From NCBI GenBank assembly GCA_005116815.1, contig SWDR01000008.1, positions 1 through 33,280 of the forward strand: 33,280 bases of DNA, read 5' to 3'. Below are positions 32,282 through 33,280 of the stretch, piece after piece. A model generated the notes under the pieces. It was not told the origin of the DNA. It saw nothing but the letters and a program-made list of their open reading frames with translations, and did not search any database. The position numbers were made by a program, and so were the translations under genes. Each line of letters starts with the position of its first letter. Position 1 is the stretch's first letter. Source of the stretch: Nitrospira sp. GTDB lineage: Bacteria; Nitrospirota; Nitrospiria; Nitrospirales; Nitrospiraceae.

Positions 32282-33049
32282 ATGGTACATGAGCTTGCAT
32301 ACATTGGATCTTTCCCTATGGCCTTGAATGCCATGATGTCAGGCCTGGGAGAGGCCACGATGGCGCTGTCTCCTCTTCCGAGTCTCATTGCGCTCTGCCT
32401 GCTCGGTCTCCTGATCTTCGGAGGCCTGTGGTTCAGGAGACTGCGCCCGCATGGATTCCGTCGAAGTCGGTCCAGGGATAGTGTCCCTGAGGTGGCGGCC
32501 TACGATTACGTGACCGGGTTACCCACCAGGCGATTATTTGAAACCTTACTGGATCAAGCGGTCGGTCGCTCTGCCAAAACCGGTCGCCCCCTCACGGTGC
32601 TCGTGGTGGAGCTGGAACATTTCCGGATGGTGGCAGAGAGTCAAGGCCAGGCGAATAGTAATGCACTCGTGCGTGTGCAGGCGGCCAGAGTAAAGGGTGT
32701 TCTGCGCTCGATGGACACGGTCGCGCGGCTGACGCAGGACCAATTCGCCGTGATCGCCGACAATCTCACGTCCCATCACGAGGTGTCGGCGATTGTGGAA
32801 AAACTGCAGACGACAGTCGGGCTCCCTCTCACCTTGGACGGTCATGAGTTGTTCCTGACGTGCCGCATCGGCATCGCACGGTATCCGGATGATGCGACGG
32901 AACAGGAAGGCTTGCTTGCACAGGCCCTGCAGGCCGTGAAGCATGCCAAGTCCCATGGACAGGCCGTACGGTTTTCCTCGTCTGAGACCCATTCAACCGC
33001 TCATGAGCCTGCCCAGACAGCGACCTCGTTCGCCGATCTTCTTCCGTAA
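32282..33049 (+). CDS. Membrane-anchored degenerate GGDEF-domain protein
   Basis: A 255-residue protein with an N-terminal hydrophobic segment (about residues 35-57) and a GGDEF-type domain (about 78-235). The fold is recognisable: YDYVTGLPTRRLFETLL, LTVLVVELEHFRMV, ARLTQDQFAVIADN and a region ending GIARYPDDATEQEGLLAQA. The catalytic loop GGDEF is TQDQF, and the first metal-binding Asp is Glu (ELEHF for DLDHF), so diguanylate cyclase activity is unlikely. It may bind nucleotides, act as a scaffold, or be a c-di-GMP effector by another site. The start could be ATG 32282 or ATG 32318. It lies 200 bases after fliA in the same direction. Confidence 0.8.
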   Translation: MVHELAYIGSFPMALNAMMSGLGEATMALSPLPSLIALCLLGLLIFGGLWFRRLRPHGFRRSRSRDSVPEVAAYDYVTGLPTRRLFETLLDQAVGRSAKTGRPLTVLVVELEHFRMVAESQGQANSNALVRVQAARVKGVLRSMDTVARLTQDQFAVIADNLTSHHEVSAIVEKLQTTVGLPLTLDGHELFLTCRIGIARYPDDATEQEGLLAQALQAVKHAKSHGQAVRFSSSETHSTAHEPAQTATSFADLLP

Positions 33050-33062
33050 TCTTCTGAGTTTC

Positions 33063-33123
33063 AGATCGCCTCCCAACCTCAAGACTCAGCCCCCAGTACT
33101 CAGCACTCGACTCCCAGCACCTC
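33063..33123. repeat. ACTCAGC-type short direct repeats
   Basis: The word ACTCAGC/ACTC recurs several times between 33082 and 33120 (ACTCAGCC, ACTCAGCACTC, GACTCCCAGCACCTC). It looks like one arm of the reiterated-word elements seen at 6506 and 12697, but no convincing complementary arm was found. Confidence 0.3.
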
Positions 33124-33212
33124 ATTCTTGCTCTGATCGACCAGCAATATTTTTCCTACTCCGGCAACTTCTTCCTGGTCCGTTGTGCCCCTGCTCATTT
33201 TCCCCACTCGAT

Positions 33213-33237
33213 CACCGGTCGATAGATATGACCGGTG
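33213..33237. repeat. Perfect 8-bp stem hairpin near the right edge
   Basis: CACCGGTC (33213-33220) and GACCGGTG (33230-33237) form a perfect 8-bp stem with a 9-base loop GATAGATAT. No T-run follows. It may be an operator of a gene beyond the window; nothing else is supported between 33124 and 33280. Confidence 0.35.
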
Positions 33238-33280
33238 CAGCTCAGTTGCCTGCTGATCACAGCATTTTCACGTGGACGGT

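Noticed and set aside
1-33280. CRISPR array, tRNA or rRNA genes, insertion sequences, phage or toxin-antitoxin genes
   Set aside because: I looked for regularly spaced repeats, tRNA-like cloverleafs, transposase motifs and terminal inverted repeats, and saw none that I could support.

Overview
The window is about 33 kb of fairly GC-rich DNA. Most of it is one large, co-directional chromosomal flagellar cluster, preceded by a patch of unrelated housekeeping and unknown genes. Gene order (flgBC-fliEFG-fliH-fliI-fliJ ... fliLMNOPQR-flhB-flhA-flhF-flhG-fliA), a sigma54 kinase/activator pair and the many TPR proteins suggest a Nitrospira-like bacterium (phylum Nitrospirota). That assignment rests on general resemblance of the proteins; no database search was possible.

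Region 1 (1-7155) is mixed. It holds the tail of a membrane protein, a PilZ protein, a possible 49-residue reverse-strand ORF, an aldose 1-epimerase-family protein, an unknown 136-residue protein, an OmpA-like lipoprotein followed by a secreted TPR protein, a large reverse-strand TPR protein, the tRNA methyltransferase TrmL (apparently with almost no leader), and a reverse-strand ERCC4-nuclease-like reading frame with an eroded active site and no ordinary start codon for its conserved N-terminus.

Region 2 (7198-12093) is a regulatory operon: an exported 718-residue TPR protein, a soluble PAS-histidine kinase and an NtrC/FleR-type sigma54 activator. It is preceded by a textbook -24/-12 promoter and a 14-bp perfect palindrome. 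Region 3 (12217-19709) has a second sigma54 promoter and then flgB, flgC, fliE, fliF, fliG, a response-regulator-receiver/FliH fusion, fliI, fliJ and a MotE-like protein. Region 4 (19842-21208) is a single odd gene. Its C-terminal two thirds are hook protein FlgE, but the FlgE N-terminus is replaced by a repeat-bearing, FliK-like hydrophilic segment; fliK, flgD and the start of flgE, often found at this position, are absent. Region 5 (21209-33049) has a third sigma54 promoter and then fliL, M, N, O, P, Q, R, flhB, flhA, flhF, flhG, fliA and a membrane-anchored degenerate GGDEF protein.

Together these genes make the MS ring, C ring, type III export gate and ATPase complex, the rod start, the placement GTPase pair and the late sigma factor. 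The promoters imply a hierarchy: the kinase/activator pair with sigma54 drives early and middle operons, and FliA (sigma28) drives late genes outside the window. The most notable observations are the receiver-FliH fusion, the headless FlgE chimera, the clustered repeat motifs upstream of the sigma54 promoters, and intergenic imperfect inverted repeats built from short reiterated words.
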